Assembly (NCBI RefSeq): GCF_002723915.1
Contig: NZ_BEWL01000012.1
Location: forward strand, 28,597 to 92,596
DNA: 64,000 bases
Direction of reading: 5' to 3'
From: Gluconobacter albidus
Lineage (GTDB): Bacteria > Pseudomonadota > Alphaproteobacteria > Acetobacterales > Acetobacteraceae
Below the pieces are notes generated by a model. The model searched no databases. It was not told the origin of the DNA and worked only from the letters and a program-made list of their open reading frames with translations. Both the position numbers and the translations under genes were made by a program. Shown one piece after another: positions 1 through 7,931 of the stretch (its first letter is position 1; the number at the start of each line of letters is the position of its first letter).

Positions 1-1
1 G

Positions 2-253
2 TTTCTCGACAATGATCGTGCAACTTCAACGGGGCTCGACGGGTTACTGAAAGGCCTTGGCATAAACCATGTGGTCATCTGCGGGCTGGCGCTGGATTAC
101 TGCGTCATGGCCACGGCGCTGGATGCGGTGGGTTGCGGCTATCAGACGGACGTTATTCCCGAAGCCTGTCGGGGGATTGCCGCTGATCCAAAGGCTACTC
201 TGGAAACACTTGAAAAACAGGGCGTTCGGTTGAAAAGCGTGAATGCCTTCTGA
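2..253 (+). CDS. pncA: Nicotinamidase/pyrazinamidase, C-terminal part (5' end outside window)
   Basis: The reading frame is open from the first bases of the window and ends at 253. It gives the last 83 residues of an isochorismatase-fold amidase. The segment GLALDYCVMATALDA carries the catalytic cysteine of nicotinamidases, and the preceding FLDND...STGL stretch matches the family's substrate-side loop. The enzyme deamidates nicotinamide to nicotinate in the NAD salvage pathway, in the cytoplasm. Only the 3' third is visible, so length and start cannot be judged. The gene ends a few bases before the ivy gene, on the same strand, and the two may be cotranscribed. Confidence 0.85.
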   Translation, partial: FLDNDRATSTGLDGLLKGLGINHVVICGLALDYCVMATALDAVGCGYQTDVIPEACRGIAADPKATLETLEKQGVRLKSVNAF

Positions 254-264
254 AGGTCATGATC

Positions 265-675
265 ATGAACATAACCAGACTGATTCCTGCCCTACTTGCA
301 TGTGCAGCATTCCAGGCCGCCTCGGCGGCGACACCTCCGACAACGGCGGATCTGGCTAACATGCAGGGGTTTCGACAGGCCTATCAGGCTATGGTGACAC
401 TGCCATCATGGGTGATGACGGCACATGCGACATCCGTGCCGGTCAGCGATCTCAGCATTGGAGGCAAGTCCTATCTTCTGGGACATATGTGCCGTCAGCA
501 TGACTGCGCGGCAGAGCAGCTTGAGGTTGTTTTCGCGAAAGACCATTCAGCAGCCTGGGGGCTGTTGAGCATCAAACGGAATGGGCCATTGAAACAGGAT
601 TTCTTAGGCGAACCCGATGCAGAGATGCAGAAGATTCTTCTCAAAGCCTATCAGGATAATAATCCAGCAGACTGA
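265..675 (+). CDS. ivy: Ivy-type periplasmic C-type lysozyme inhibitor
   Basis: This 136-residue protein begins with a Sec signal peptide (hydrophobic stretch about residues 6-21, ending SAA). The mature part contains GKSYLLGHMCRQHDC followed by AAWGLL. In the Ivy family the CKPHDC loop plugs the lysozyme active site; here it reads CRQHDC. Ivy proteins protect peptidoglycan from lysozymes in the periplasm. The ATG at 265 is preferred over the one at 259 because AAGG (253-256) then sits eight bases upstream. The gene is host DNA lying next to the prophage left end and follows pncA directly. Confidence 0.8.
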   Translation: MNITRLIPALLACAAFQAASAATPPTTADLANMQGFRQAYQAMVTLPSWVMTAHATSVPVSDLSIGGKSYLLGHMCRQHDCAAEQLEVVFAKDHSAAWGLLSIKRNGPLKQDFLGEPDAEMQKILLKAYQDNNPAD

Positions 676-691
676 ATTTAAAGGAGAATGG

Positions 692-723
692 AGCGCCAGC
701 CGTTTTTTTGGAATGGCTGGTGC
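692..723. terminator. Inverted repeat after ivy, overlapping the left att 3' flank
   Basis: GCGCCAGCC (about 693-701) pairs with GGCTGGTGC around a T-rich loop (GTTTTTTTGGAAT). The right arm runs into the CCA end of the tRNA-Arg 3' fragment. It could end ivy transcription on the plus strand, or be the trailer hairpin of the original tRNA-Arg gene on the minus strand. No U tract follows the stem, so the terminator reading is weak. Confidence 0.4.
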
Positions 724-763
724 GCCCTGATGGATTCGAACCATCGACCCACAGCTTAGAAGG
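718..763 (-). repeat. attL: displaced tRNA-Arg 3' half with CCA
   Basis: Positions 722-763 repeat 38510-38551 exactly. On the minus strand this is the anticodon-stem-to-acceptor half of tRNA-Arg, followed by discriminator A (721) and CCA (720-718). It is the original chromosomal 3' end left behind when the phage supplied a new one. The 5' half is missing, so it is not a functional tRNA. Confidence 0.9.
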
Positions 764-793
764 AGTGCGGTTTTCCTTATTTTTCAATAAGGA

Positions 794-853
794 AGTTTGC
801 AGAACGATGCTAACTTTAGTTGATGTACTTCTAAGTTTTGCAAACTGCAAACC
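794..853. promoter_or_regulatory. Putative integrase arm-type sites, left end
   Basis: Three copies of the octamer TGCAAAC(C/T) occur here: one inverted (AGTTTGCA, 794-801) and two direct in near tandem (839-846 and 846-853). The same octamer occurs three times just inside the right att site. Tyrosine integrases bind short repeats in the phage arms on both sides of the core, and these repeats fit that arrangement. Assignment as arm sites is inference. Confidence 0.55.
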
Positions 854-1620
854 TCAGCGAAATAACGCTAAAGATTGCGGAAACCATCAATGCAATAGGA
901 ATTGATGCGCTCAAAAACCCATCACCTATCGCAAAAGACCGCTACGATCTTAATTCCCTAAGCCGGAGTACAAATAGCTGCTTTAGAAGCATATAAGTTA
1001 ATAAAAAACAAACTCTGTCTGTTTGTTCCTAAAATCTAAGAATCGTTTTTCTTCTTACATTTTCACAAAACCCATTTTGGTCACGGGAAGCGAACTGATT
1101 ATCGCATCCAAAAAAAATATTTATCTTGAAAAAAACATGCGCCTGTGTATGATTTTGCTATCATGCTGTAGCCACGCCCACTCAATAAACTTGAGATAGT
1201 GATTTTCTTTTTTAATTATTGAAAAAGCTAACAATCATGCATTTCCCGTGCGCAGTATGCGCACTACAGCATGCAAGTTCTTTTTGCATTAATCGCAAAA
1301 AAGTGAGATTGCCCCCCTTAACATTCTCTGCATAAAGCGGGTTATATAAGACGCGGCTTGAGAACACCCGAAGGTTCTCCGGTAGATTTTGGTCTGCGAG
1401 AAACGATTTGGGGCAAGTTAGCGTTAGGTATGTATGAATTATGAGAACATTCGGATCCTGTCCTGTTCGACACAGCAAGACTGAAAGGGAGAGAAGCTTA
1501 GTGAGCAGTTGGTAACGTTCATAACGTTATGAGAAACGTCTTCCGACGAAGACGATCCGTCTCCTATTGCATTCACTCAACTCTCCTCATCAAGCCTTGC
1601 GAAGAAAAGGTCACCCTCCC
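854..1620. other. AT-rich prophage end without a convincing gene
   Basis: About 770 bases between the left arm sites and the first cargo gene are AT-rich and broken by stops on both strands. Visible structure includes a palindrome ATAACGTTAT at 1521-1530, preceded by a second AACGTT, and a seven-pair hairpin CGTCTTC/GAAGACG near 1537-1554. These could be the promoter and operator of the rightward cargo genes that follow. I see no RNA gene that I can name. Confidence 0.5.
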
Positions 1621-1902
1621 ATGACACGTCACGCTCCAATCCTCACCCCAGTCGCCGTATCTCCAGCCAAAGCACGTCTGCAAGCTACGTTGTTCGGCAA
1701 TGAGAATAACGAGAAGCTCCGGAATATTAAGTTCTATGTAGGTAGCGGCAAAAAAATTAGTCCTGATATTCTGGCGGATGCTGTAGCGCAGTTTATAGAA
1801 AATCGCCGCAATAAAGCTAACGGTACAGTTGTGCACTCTAGCTATCCCTACCCTCGCGAAGGGTACAAAGGCTCCGTAAAGGATTATTTCAGCAAGCTAT
1901 AA
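1621..1902 (+). CDS. Hypothetical prophage cargo protein, 93 aa
   Basis: Not recognised. The ATG at 1621 is preferred over the in-frame upstream ATG at 1567 because AAAAGG lies a short distance upstream and the extra residues look random. The protein is basic in its middle part and has no signal peptide or membrane segment. It reads rightward, opposite to the late genes, and ends just before a strong intrinsic terminator. It therefore appears to be an independent transcription unit, as expected of a moron expressed in the lysogen. Its base composition is more AT-rich than the structural genes. Confidence 0.6.
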   Translation: MTRHAPILTPVAVSPAKARLQATLFGNENNEKLRNIKFYVGSGKKISPDILADAVAQFIENRRNKANGTVVHSSYPYPREGYKGSVKDYFSKL

Positions 1903-1920
1903 ATCCTGTTGAAAATCCGA

Positions 1921-1950
1921 AAAGGCCCTAGTATGCCTAGGGCCTTTTTT
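1921..1950 (+). terminator. Intrinsic terminator after the 93-aa cargo gene
   Basis: AAAGGCCCTAG (1921-1931) pairs perfectly with CTAGGGCCTTT (1937-1947) around a five-base loop, and the T run continues to 1953. It lies 18 bases behind the cargo gene stop and separates it from the next rightward gene, which must then have its own promoter or depend on readthrough. Confidence 0.9.
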
Positions 1951-1978
1951 TTTACCAAATGATTAAGGCCCACTTAAA

Positions 1979-2650
1979 ATGCCGATCAGGAATGTACTCC
2001 AATTTTTTCATGGAGAAGAACGTCCTTTTTTTGTTGATGTTCCGGATATTGCAAAGCACATTCTGAGTTACGTTTCTCATCACTCGATATTTTATGTTGA
2101 GCACGAAGAAACAGAAGAACCTGTGCCGCTCGAAGGCATGCTTGAGCAACAGGAAATTACCACCGGCTTTGCCCAAGAACCGACGATAGCCGATTATATC
2201 CATCTAAAGAAGGATGCCTTGGATCCCCAACGACGGGTGATCTGCGCTAAAGAGCTTCTCCATATTCTTGATCCTAGCACTTGCAGAACATCAGACCCTA
2301 AGGGGCTAGACCAGCTTATTGAGGATATGGGGTCCTCTTTCGATGTTTTTACAGACACAAGCGCCCCTTCGGCACAAGATGTCGGAAACCTCATTCTTGC
2401 GTCGTCAATTTTCATTTCCAATGATATGCGGCAGCGCGCACTAGAGGCTATCAATGCCGGCAAGCTGACAATGGAAGCATTTGCTGCAACCTTAGAAGTT
2501 CCTTTGGGAGTTGTAAGGGTTGTCCTTAGAGAAGATTGGCCCAAAAAACTTAATGAACAAATGATATCTCTCCAAAGAGAACTCGATAAGGAAGGTGATG
2601 AAGAAGAAGAAAAATACCATCGCGAGATGGAAGAGTACAAAACTTCATAG
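1979..2650 (+). CDS. Hypothetical prophage cargo protein, 223 aa
   Basis: Not recognised. The protein is soluble, without signal peptide or membrane segment. A segment near residues 160-185 (GKLTMEAFAATLEVPLGVV) looks like a helix-turn-helix. The C-terminus is a charged, probably coiled tail with a run of glutamates. The gene reads rightward, away from the prophage end, and faces the leftward late array, which stops within 40 bases of it. Composition is AT-rich compared with the structural genes. Position and isolation suggest a lysogen-expressed cargo gene; function unknown. Confidence 0.65.
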   Translation: MPIRNVLQFFHGEERPFFVDVPDIAKHILSYVSHHSIFYVEHEETEEPVPLEGMLEQQEITTGFAQEPTIADYIHLKKDALDPQRRVICAKELLHILDPSTCRTSDPKGLDQLIEDMGSSFDVFTDTSAPSAQDVGNLILASSIFISNDMRQRALEAINAGKLTMEAFAATLEVPLGVVRVVLREDWPKKLNEQMISLQRELDKEGDEEEEKYHREMEEYKTS

Positions 2651-2686
2651 TAGTCTGCTGTCATTCTATATGACACGCAAACGTAC

Positions 2687-3118
2687 TTAATGAATATTTC
2701 TGTATGCGCATACTAGTTGCTCCAAGATAAGGGCACACTGCGCTGAGACTTTCATTCTTGCTCGCCCCTCTGACACATCTGGGTAGATCATGCGCGCGAT
2801 CGCCGAAAAGGACATTTCGCGCGCCAGCATCATTTCCAGACGGAGATGAGCACAAAGGCCGAGCTGATCCCTGATCTGCGATATTCTGGCGGAACAACGT
2901 CCCCGGCCGAGCATCCAGGTATGGACGTCGCCCTTCTCTCTTTCCCAGTCGTCAGGGCGATCATCGACGACACCAGTATTGGCGAAGATGTATTCCCGAT
3001 ACCATCGGTTTGCGGCAGCGATCTCTTCATCGCCGATATCCTGCGCATCATACAGCGATTGGAGAGTGTGGAGCTGGACTGCGATTAAAGGATGACCCGC
3101 CTTTACGGCTTCAGACAT
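2687..3118 (-). CDS. Last gene of the leftward array, HTH-like protein, 143 aa
   Basis: The start at 3118 (MSEAVKAGHPL) is chosen because its ATG overlaps the stop of the preceding gene by eight bases, suggesting translational coupling. An alternative start lies at 3220. A C-terminal segment (MSFSAIARMIYPDVSEGRAR) has the spacing of a recognition-type helix-turn-helix, and residues about 35-70 are rich in tryptophan and charged residues. No enzyme motif is visible. It could be a DNA-binding regulator or packaging accessory; the family is not recognised. Confidence 0.55.
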   Translation of the reverse strand: MSEAVKAGHPLIAVQLHTLQSLYDAQDIGDEEIAAANRWYREYIFANTGVVDDRPDDWEREKGDVHTWMLGRGRCSARISQIRDQLGLCAHLRLEMMLAREMSFSAIARMIYPDVSEGRARMKVSAQCALILEQLVCAYRNIH

Positions 3119-3365
3119 CTGGTAGACCCTCCAATGGATATGGCGGCGCACCTTCAGGCCAAATAGCTCGCCAGCTGATGGGATGACCCCGACGCAGCGC
3201 ATCTTCCCCAGACTCGACACGGACAGCAGAAATTTCCGGGATATCTCGTCGCATGCTTGCAGCCCGCTCTTTCCTCGGCCGACCGGAATGCCGCTTTGAA
3301 CGACGCCTTACAGGAGGCGCTGCCGCTAACTGCACCGCCAGATCCAGCGCAGATACTCTTGCCAT
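3111..3365 (-). CDS. Small basic hypothetical protein, 84 aa
   Basis: A very arginine-rich N-terminal half (VRRRSKRHSGRPRKERA, with an AT-hook-like GRPRK) is followed by a proline-rich tail. Its stop overlaps the start of the next gene in an ATGTCTGA arrangement, which is the best support for both. The ribosome binding site is weak. It might bind DNA, but nothing beyond the basic composition says so. Confidence 0.4.
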   Translation of the reverse strand: MARVSALDLAVQLAAAPPVRRRSKRHSGRPRKERAASMRRDIPEISAVRVESGEDALRRGHPISWRAIWPEGAPPYPLEGLPDV

Positions 3366-3383
3366 TGACTTAGCCCTTTTTTC

Positions 3384-3725
3384 TTAGTCCAGGATGACTG
3401 CCTTAGGCGGCTCGCCTGCTTTGGGATGGGTCGACGCTGCATCGAGGCCCAGCTTGGCCGCCTCGATCGTGCGGCTGGCCTCGGCCGGGATCATCAGGGC
3501 CTTGGCATCGGGCTGATAGGCGTTGGTGTTCCAGCCCTTCGACTGGGCCAGCGACGCGACCACCTTGTAGAGCAGCGCCAGCCTGCTGCCGGCCGCGGGC
3601 GGTTTCCAGAAGCGCATGGCCAGCGCGGCCGCCGCGATCAGGAAGGTGAGGATCGAGACAATGTCCCCCGCATACCGCGCAGGCAGGTACGGCAGGACCG
3701 TCTGGAACAGGGTTGTCCAGTCCAT
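3384..3725 (-). CDS. Small membrane protein, holin-like candidate, 113 aa
   Basis: One clear transmembrane segment lies at about residues 22-41 (IVSILTFLIAAAALAMRFW), followed by a soluble, alanine- and lysine-containing tail. Size and location at the end of the late array fit a holin or other lysis helper, but one membrane span and a long C-terminal tail are not diagnostic. The endolysin lies about 3.5 kb upstream, beyond the fibre genes, so a simple holin-endolysin cassette is not present. Confidence 0.5.
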   Translation of the reverse strand: MDWTTLFQTVLPYLPARYAGDIVSILTFLIAAAALAMRFWKPPAAGSRLALLYKVVASLAQSKGWNTNAYQPDAKALMIPAEASRTIEAAKLGLDAASTHPKAGEPPKAVILD

Positions 3726-3773
3726 TTCAGTTTTCCATTTCTCAGGAGAAGTGCGGTTTGATGGCAGCCTATT

Positions 3774-4397
3774 TTACCAGCCGGTCTGCCAGGGCGTCCG
3801 TCCCCATTTACCGTCAGAGATGCAGTAATAGAGGTATCCTGAACCATACATGGTTTCACCCCGCGCGCAGGACTCAGTTGAAGAGGCGGGCTGTTCCTGC
3901 GTGTTGACGTAGATCCGCCCGTCCACACGCAGGGAGGCTGACTTGAGCAGCACGGACGGATTGGAGCCGCTGCCATCATCGTAATAGGTGAGGCCGACAT
4001 TCACGCCGTTGCCGTTGGTGAATGTGATCATGCCGCCCATAGCGAGGGCATTATAGCCCTGCCAGTTCCAGGGCGTGATGGTGACGGACCCGCCATTTCC
4101 GGAGAACGTACAACCCGAGGTTGAGCAGAACGTCCCTGAGGATCCGCCGCCTGATCCGTTCGCAGCGATCGCCGCGTTGACCCAGGCTGTCGTCGCTACC
4201 TGCTGGGAGTTGTTCCCGGCTGCCGGATCTGGAAACAGCACCACGCCCTTGAACGTGACGTTGCCGTTTATGATCCCGTAGAGGGTCGGATCGTAAATGT
4301 CCCACTTTGCGATGGAATGGGTGTTCGGATCCGCAAGGCAGTCGTGGCCGCCCATCACCCCGAAGACCGCCATCATCGCAAAAACAAAGCGCTTCAT
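3774..4397 (-). CDS. Tail-fibre-like protein with Sec signal peptide, 207 aa
   Basis: The N-terminus is a textbook signal peptide (MKRFVFAMMAVFGVMGG, cleavage near residue 22). It is followed by a segment with NNSQQVATTAWVNAAIA, the ATTA(F/W)V motif common in phage tail-fibre repeats. A glycine/serine linker follows, then a beta-rich region. The C-terminal part (CARGETMYGSGYLYYCISDG) has two cysteines and resembles the ends of pilus-tip or shufflon-type adhesins. It lies directly behind the large tailspike gene. Export of a fibre-like protein is unusual; it could modify the lysogen or lysed-cell surface. Confidence 0.6.
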   Translation of the reverse strand: MKRFVFAMMAVFGVMGGHDCLADPNTHSIAKWDIYDPTLYGIINGNVTFKGVVLFPDPAAGNNSQQVATTAWVNAAIAANGSGGGSSGTFCSTSGCTFSGNGGSVTITPWNWQGYNALAMGGMITFTNGNGVNVGLTYYDDGSGSNPSVLLKSASLRVDGRIYVNTQEQPASSTESCARGETMYGSGYLYYCISDGKWGRTPWQTGW

Positions 4398-4408
4398 CTT
4401 GGATGTCC

Positions 4409-7255
4409 TCAGTAAAGATTGGGGATGACCGCGCCGATATGGAACGTGCAGGCCGGCAGGGATTCCGTGTCCAGCAGCAGCGCGATATGGGTCGCAAAGG
4501 CAGGCGCTCCGGCACCGGTCGTGTCCGTGGCCAGCGGATCCGGCGTGCCCGGCAGGCCCAGATAGCCGGGCGCGGTCCCGTGGCTCATCCAGTTGGCATA
4601 TCCGGCCTTCGGGACGTGGACGTCGTCTTCACCGCAGAACAGATTGGCCGCGCCAAAGGTCGGCCGGCCGAACTGGTCCGAGCCCGTGATCTGGACGAAG
4701 AATGTCCGGAAATACAGCGTGACCCTGTCCGCGTCGTCGGTCGGCATGGTCGTGTTCGACGACACGGCCCCGGTCGAGAGATCATACGGGAAGAGGACTT
4801 TCAGCCCGATATTGCCCGTCTGGTACTTCTCGATCGGGATGCAGATAACGATCCGGTCGTTCCGGCCCTGTCCCTGCGTCTGAACCTTCAGGGATGCCGG
4901 ATAGCCGTTGAACACATAGTCGGTGGACAGCGCAGCACTGGCGCCCTCGGACGTCCACTGGTCGATGCCGGCGACAGCGTCGGAATACAGACCGCCGATC
5001 AGACCGACCCCGCCATTGAGCGGCAGGGCGCTTTTCGACTGAGGGATGAAGAACCCGGCCAGGCCAAGCGGGTCGGAGGTGAAATTGTTGCACGACCCGA
5101 TATTGGAATTGCCGGTATTCAGCGAGCTGCGGATCTTGAGCTGGCCCGGTCCCCGCAGCGCCACCCCGTCCGGCCCGGTCAGATTGTAGATCTGTGTGTC
5201 GTGGAAGATCATTGTCGAGAGGTTGTGCTCAAGAAAGACAGGTGGTCCGCCGTACTTCTTTGAGTCACCCGCGCCGAGGAACATTCCGCCGAAGCATACG
5301 ATCGCGCCGCTGCCGGTGCAGTGATACAGCGGCTTGTCCACACTCTTCGGCCCGTTCATTTCCATGTGGCAGCCATGGACCTCGATGCGGCCGGCATTGT
5401 TCGCAATACACTGATCGGAATAGTCGAGGGATGAGCCGTAGAACGTGAACTCGGCCCCGCCTGGATTGCTGATGATGCAGCCGGAGTTTCCGAAGCCCCC
5501 GCCATAGAAGCGGAAGTTCTCGCCGGCATTGATGCTCCCCGGCAGGAACTGGAAGCACAATCCGCAGGCTCCGACGCCAAAGTCCCAGTATTCCGAGAGG
5601 TACGCGCCGCTGCCGAAGTTCATCCCGATCTGGAAGTTCTCGACCGAGCCGGTGCCGAAATTCTGGATGGTGCCGTCCGTGTTCTCATACGAATTGTACC
5701 AGACCCCGGTGACACCAGAATCAGTGCCTGGGCCCACCAGCGTGAAGCCTTCAGTGATGACCGGCAGCGGGTAGTGCAGCGTGGCCCCATCGCGCGTTGA
5801 GAGGATGGCCGAGTTCCGGTTGAGCTTCGTGACCGAGAACTTCGTGAATTCGACATTCAGATAGCCAGAGATCGACACCACCACGAAAGACGAACTGTCC
5901 TCGGGGACGTAGAGCGGAACCGACATGGATCCCGTCACCGGCACGTCAGACAGGTTGGAAATGATCTTGCTCGGCCCCTGCATGATCCAGGGCGATGGAC
6001 CCGCACCAGGGCTTGATCCGTTGACGCCCATGCCGAGGCTTCCCGGCTGCCCGTTCAGCATGGCGTAAGAGCCGCCGAGAGTGCAGGAATACTCGATCTC
6101 GAAGACATAAGCGCCCTTGGGGAGGGTCAGCTTCTGTCCGAACTGGTTCCAGTGTCCCGTGGCCGTCGACATGTTGTTGTTGTCGGATGCGGCGATTGCG
6201 GCGGTCGTGTTCGAGATCGTGTACGTCCCGACCGTGCCCGTCCCGGTGCCCAGGCCGGTGATCGTCGTGTCCGTGCCCAGCTTGAACTGCGAATCATACA
6301 GCCGGTCGCCGACCTTGAGAGCGGGGAGGCCCGTCATCGCCGTGACGGTCAGAACGCCGTTCGAGACAGATCCTGTGATCTGCGTCGCGTTCGGCGGATC
6401 CGTGTAAACCGCCTTGCCCTGCTGGAACACGACGTCCGTGCACTGGGCCGGGGAATAGATATTGGCGTTGACGAACGCACCGCTGGCATTGGCCGTCTGG
6501 AAGGTCGGATCGTCGATATGCTCCACGACCGTAGTCACGGCCTTCAGGGCACTGAAATCCAGCGTGGAGTTCGTGAAGGTCCCGAAGGACGTTCCCGAGA
6601 TCCAGATCATGGGGTTGTCGTCCAGCGCCACCGCATCATTGCACATGATGTAATGGAGCGCGGGAGAATTGATGCCCTTGCCGGAATAGCAGACGGTCTG
6701 GATGGCGACGAAGTCGATCTCCTGGTCCAGACTGTAGGCGATCGGAAAGACCGCCTGCGCCTCGGCCAGTGTCGGGAAAAAGCCGGACAGCCGGTGACTG
6801 TTGCCGTCCCCGACCGCGCCGAACCACTGCGGATTGAGACCGCCCTGATAGACGCGCCGGTAGGTGGTGCCCCCGGCCGTGACGATGATGGTCCCGAAGT
6901 CAGGCGTATCGGCAGTCGCGGCGCGGATGAAAATGCCAGCCGCTCCGCGCGTCAGATCCGTCCCGTCCCAGGACGTCAGCAGGATCGCAGCCGGCGACGT
7001 CTTGAGCGCCCGGAACTGCGCGATGGACGAGACGTTCGCCCGGACGCTGGAGGCCACGATGTCCGCGACGGTTGCGCCGTCGAGCGTACTGGCGGCATCA
7101 ATCGTGCCGGACTGGATGGACTGGCGGATCGACTGACCGCCATCTGCATCCACCTTGTTGCCCAGGGCAGCGGCGACCTGCGTGGATTTGACCAGATTGG
7201 CCTTGTTCCCCGTGTCGACGACAGACTTCCAGGGCGGCGTGAAATTCTGGACCAT
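4409..7255 (-). CDS. Tailspike/tail fibre with pectin-lyase-like fold, 948 aa
   Basis: The first 120 residues are a linker and trimerisation-type region. Then PQWFGAVGDG marks the start of a right-handed beta-helix as seen in phage tailspikes. The centre is long, beta-rich and full of glycine, asparagine and short hydrophobic repeats, with IHGCHMEMNG-like turns around residues 620-640. Such proteins bind and often cleave surface polysaccharide; acetic acid bacteria make abundant exopolysaccharide, a plausible receptor. The start overlaps the endolysin stop by one base. No catalytic residues can be assigned from sequence alone. Confidence 0.8.
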   Translation of the reverse strand: MVQNFTPPWKSVVDTGNKANLVKSTQVAAALGNKVDADGGQSIRQSIQSGTIDAASTLDGATVADIVASSVRANVSSIAQFRALKTSPAAILLTSWDGTDLTRGAAGIFIRAATADTPDFGTIIVTAGGTTYRRVYQGGLNPQWFGAVGDGNSHRLSGFFPTLAEAQAVFPIAYSLDQEIDFVAIQTVCYSGKGINSPALHYIMCNDAVALDDNPMIWISGTSFGTFTNSTLDFSALKAVTTVVEHIDDPTFQTANASGAFVNANIYSPAQCTDVVFQQGKAVYTDPPNATQITGSVSNGVLTVTAMTGLPALKVGDRLYDSQFKLGTDTTITGLGTGTGTVGTYTISNTTAAIAASDNNNMSTATGHWNQFGQKLTLPKGAYVFEIEYSCTLGGSYAMLNGQPGSLGMGVNGSSPGAGPSPWIMQGPSKIISNLSDVPVTGSMSVPLYVPEDSSSFVVVSISGYLNVEFTKFSVTKLNRNSAILSTRDGATLHYPLPVITEGFTLVGPGTDSGVTGVWYNSYENTDGTIQNFGTGSVENFQIGMNFGSGAYLSEYWDFGVGACGLCFQFLPGSINAGENFRFYGGGFGNSGCIISNPGGAEFTFYGSSLDYSDQCIANNAGRIEVHGCHMEMNGPKSVDKPLYHCTGSGAIVCFGGMFLGAGDSKKYGGPPVFLEHNLSTMIFHDTQIYNLTGPDGVALRGPGQLKIRSSLNTGNSNIGSCNNFTSDPLGLAGFFIPQSKSALPLNGGVGLIGGLYSDAVAGIDQWTSEGASAALSTDYVFNGYPASLKVQTQGQGRNDRIVICIPIEKYQTGNIGLKVLFPYDLSTGAVSSNTTMPTDDADRVTLYFRTFFVQITGSDQFGRPTFGAANLFCGEDDVHVPKAGYANWMSHGTAPGYLGLPGTPDPLATDTTGAGAPAFATHIALLLDTESLPACTFHIGAVIPNLY

Positions 7256-7758
7256 CAGACGTATCCGTTCTTCAGTGTCATGGGAGTTGCGAGGCCGAGA
7301 AAGATGGCGCGCTCACGGGCACGGCGATTTTTCAGGCCGGCCAGCTCGACCAGATGGCCGCGCACGGTGGCCTTGTCCCAGCGCAGCAGCTCGTCAGCCG
7401 CGCCGTCATAGTCACCGGCATTCAGCTTGTGCAGCAGGGTCGAGCTTTCGACGGCGGGTGTCCCGACATTGTACTGCCAGGACAGCAGGGCCGCGCGCTG
7501 GACGTCCGACAATGCCACCCGGACCAGGCGGGACAGCGCTGCATCCAGCGCTGTTACCATCCGGAGCAGGAGACTGCTGGCGGTTACCTCATCAATGGAA
7601 GCGGTCCGGGCCGTGACGGGCTGCCCGTTGGCCAGCCAGCGGCTGCCATAGCCGATCGTCCAGTACCCGGCCGGACAGACATAGGGCGATGCGCAAAAGC
7701 CCTCGAACCCCGGCCGCCGCAGCAGCGCCGTGGCCAGAGTGATGGCAGTGTCATGCAT
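7255..7758 (-). CDS. Endolysin, GH24 (T4/P21-type) lysozyme
   Basis: This 167-residue muramidase cleaves the glycan strands of peptidoglycan for host lysis. The catalytic array is E19, eight residues, C28, five residues, T34 in FEGFCASPYVCPAGYWTIGYGS-type context (E19-GF, TIGYG at 34-38). The family normally has Asp at the second place; the Cys variant is known among phage lysozymes. The N-terminus is not an obvious signal-anchor. It is preceded by a hairpin-U7-AUG module, and the Na+/H+ antiporter gene is inserted on the other strand just upstream. Confidence 0.88.
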   Translation of the reverse strand: MHDTAITLATALLRRPGFEGFCASPYVCPAGYWTIGYGSRWLANGQPVTARTASIDEVTASSLLLRMVTALDAALSRLVRVALSDVQRAALLSWQYNVGTPAVESSTLLHKLNAGDYDGAADELLRWDKATVRGHLVELAGLKNRRARERAIFLGLATPMTLKNGYV

Positions 7759-7768
7759 GGGGATTTTC

Positions 7769-7800
7769 CATAAAAAAAGCCGCCCGGTTGGGGCGGCTTT
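7769..7800 (-). terminator. Hairpin-U7-AUG module before the endolysin
   Basis: On the minus strand GCCGCCC and GGGCGGC (7797-7791 with 7785-7779) form a seven-pair GC stem, extended by AAA/UUU pairs, followed by seven U (7778-7772) and at once AUG (7771-7769). The endolysin ATG follows at 7758. It has all signs of an intrinsic terminator yet lies inside the leftward array; it is also symmetric enough to act on the plus strand. Confidence 0.8.
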
Positions 7801-7931
7801 GGTAGGGGAGAGGTTGGTAGGGTGGCTTACGCCTCATCTGAGATATGGCGAGACCAGTCAGACTATCTCCGATAGCAGACCATTTCCGGTTTTTCTTGAC
7901 GCAGGGGACAGGAGCGGCCAGCGGTGAAGGC

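Noticed and set aside
641..905. Short frames across the left att site on both strands
   Set aside because: They read through the tRNA fragment and integrase arm repeats and have no start signals.
1212..1478. Leftward open frame of 88 codons in the AT-rich left prophage end
   Set aside because: No ribosome binding site, no plausible fold and a cysteine/leucine-rich random-looking composition; it stands alone between rightward cargo and the att site.
6152..7411. Long plus-strand frame of 419 codons opposite the tailspike
   Set aside because: It is rich in Arg, Asp and Gly as expected of the mirror of a GC-rich gene, has no ribosome binding site, and the minus strand carries clear beta-helix motifs.
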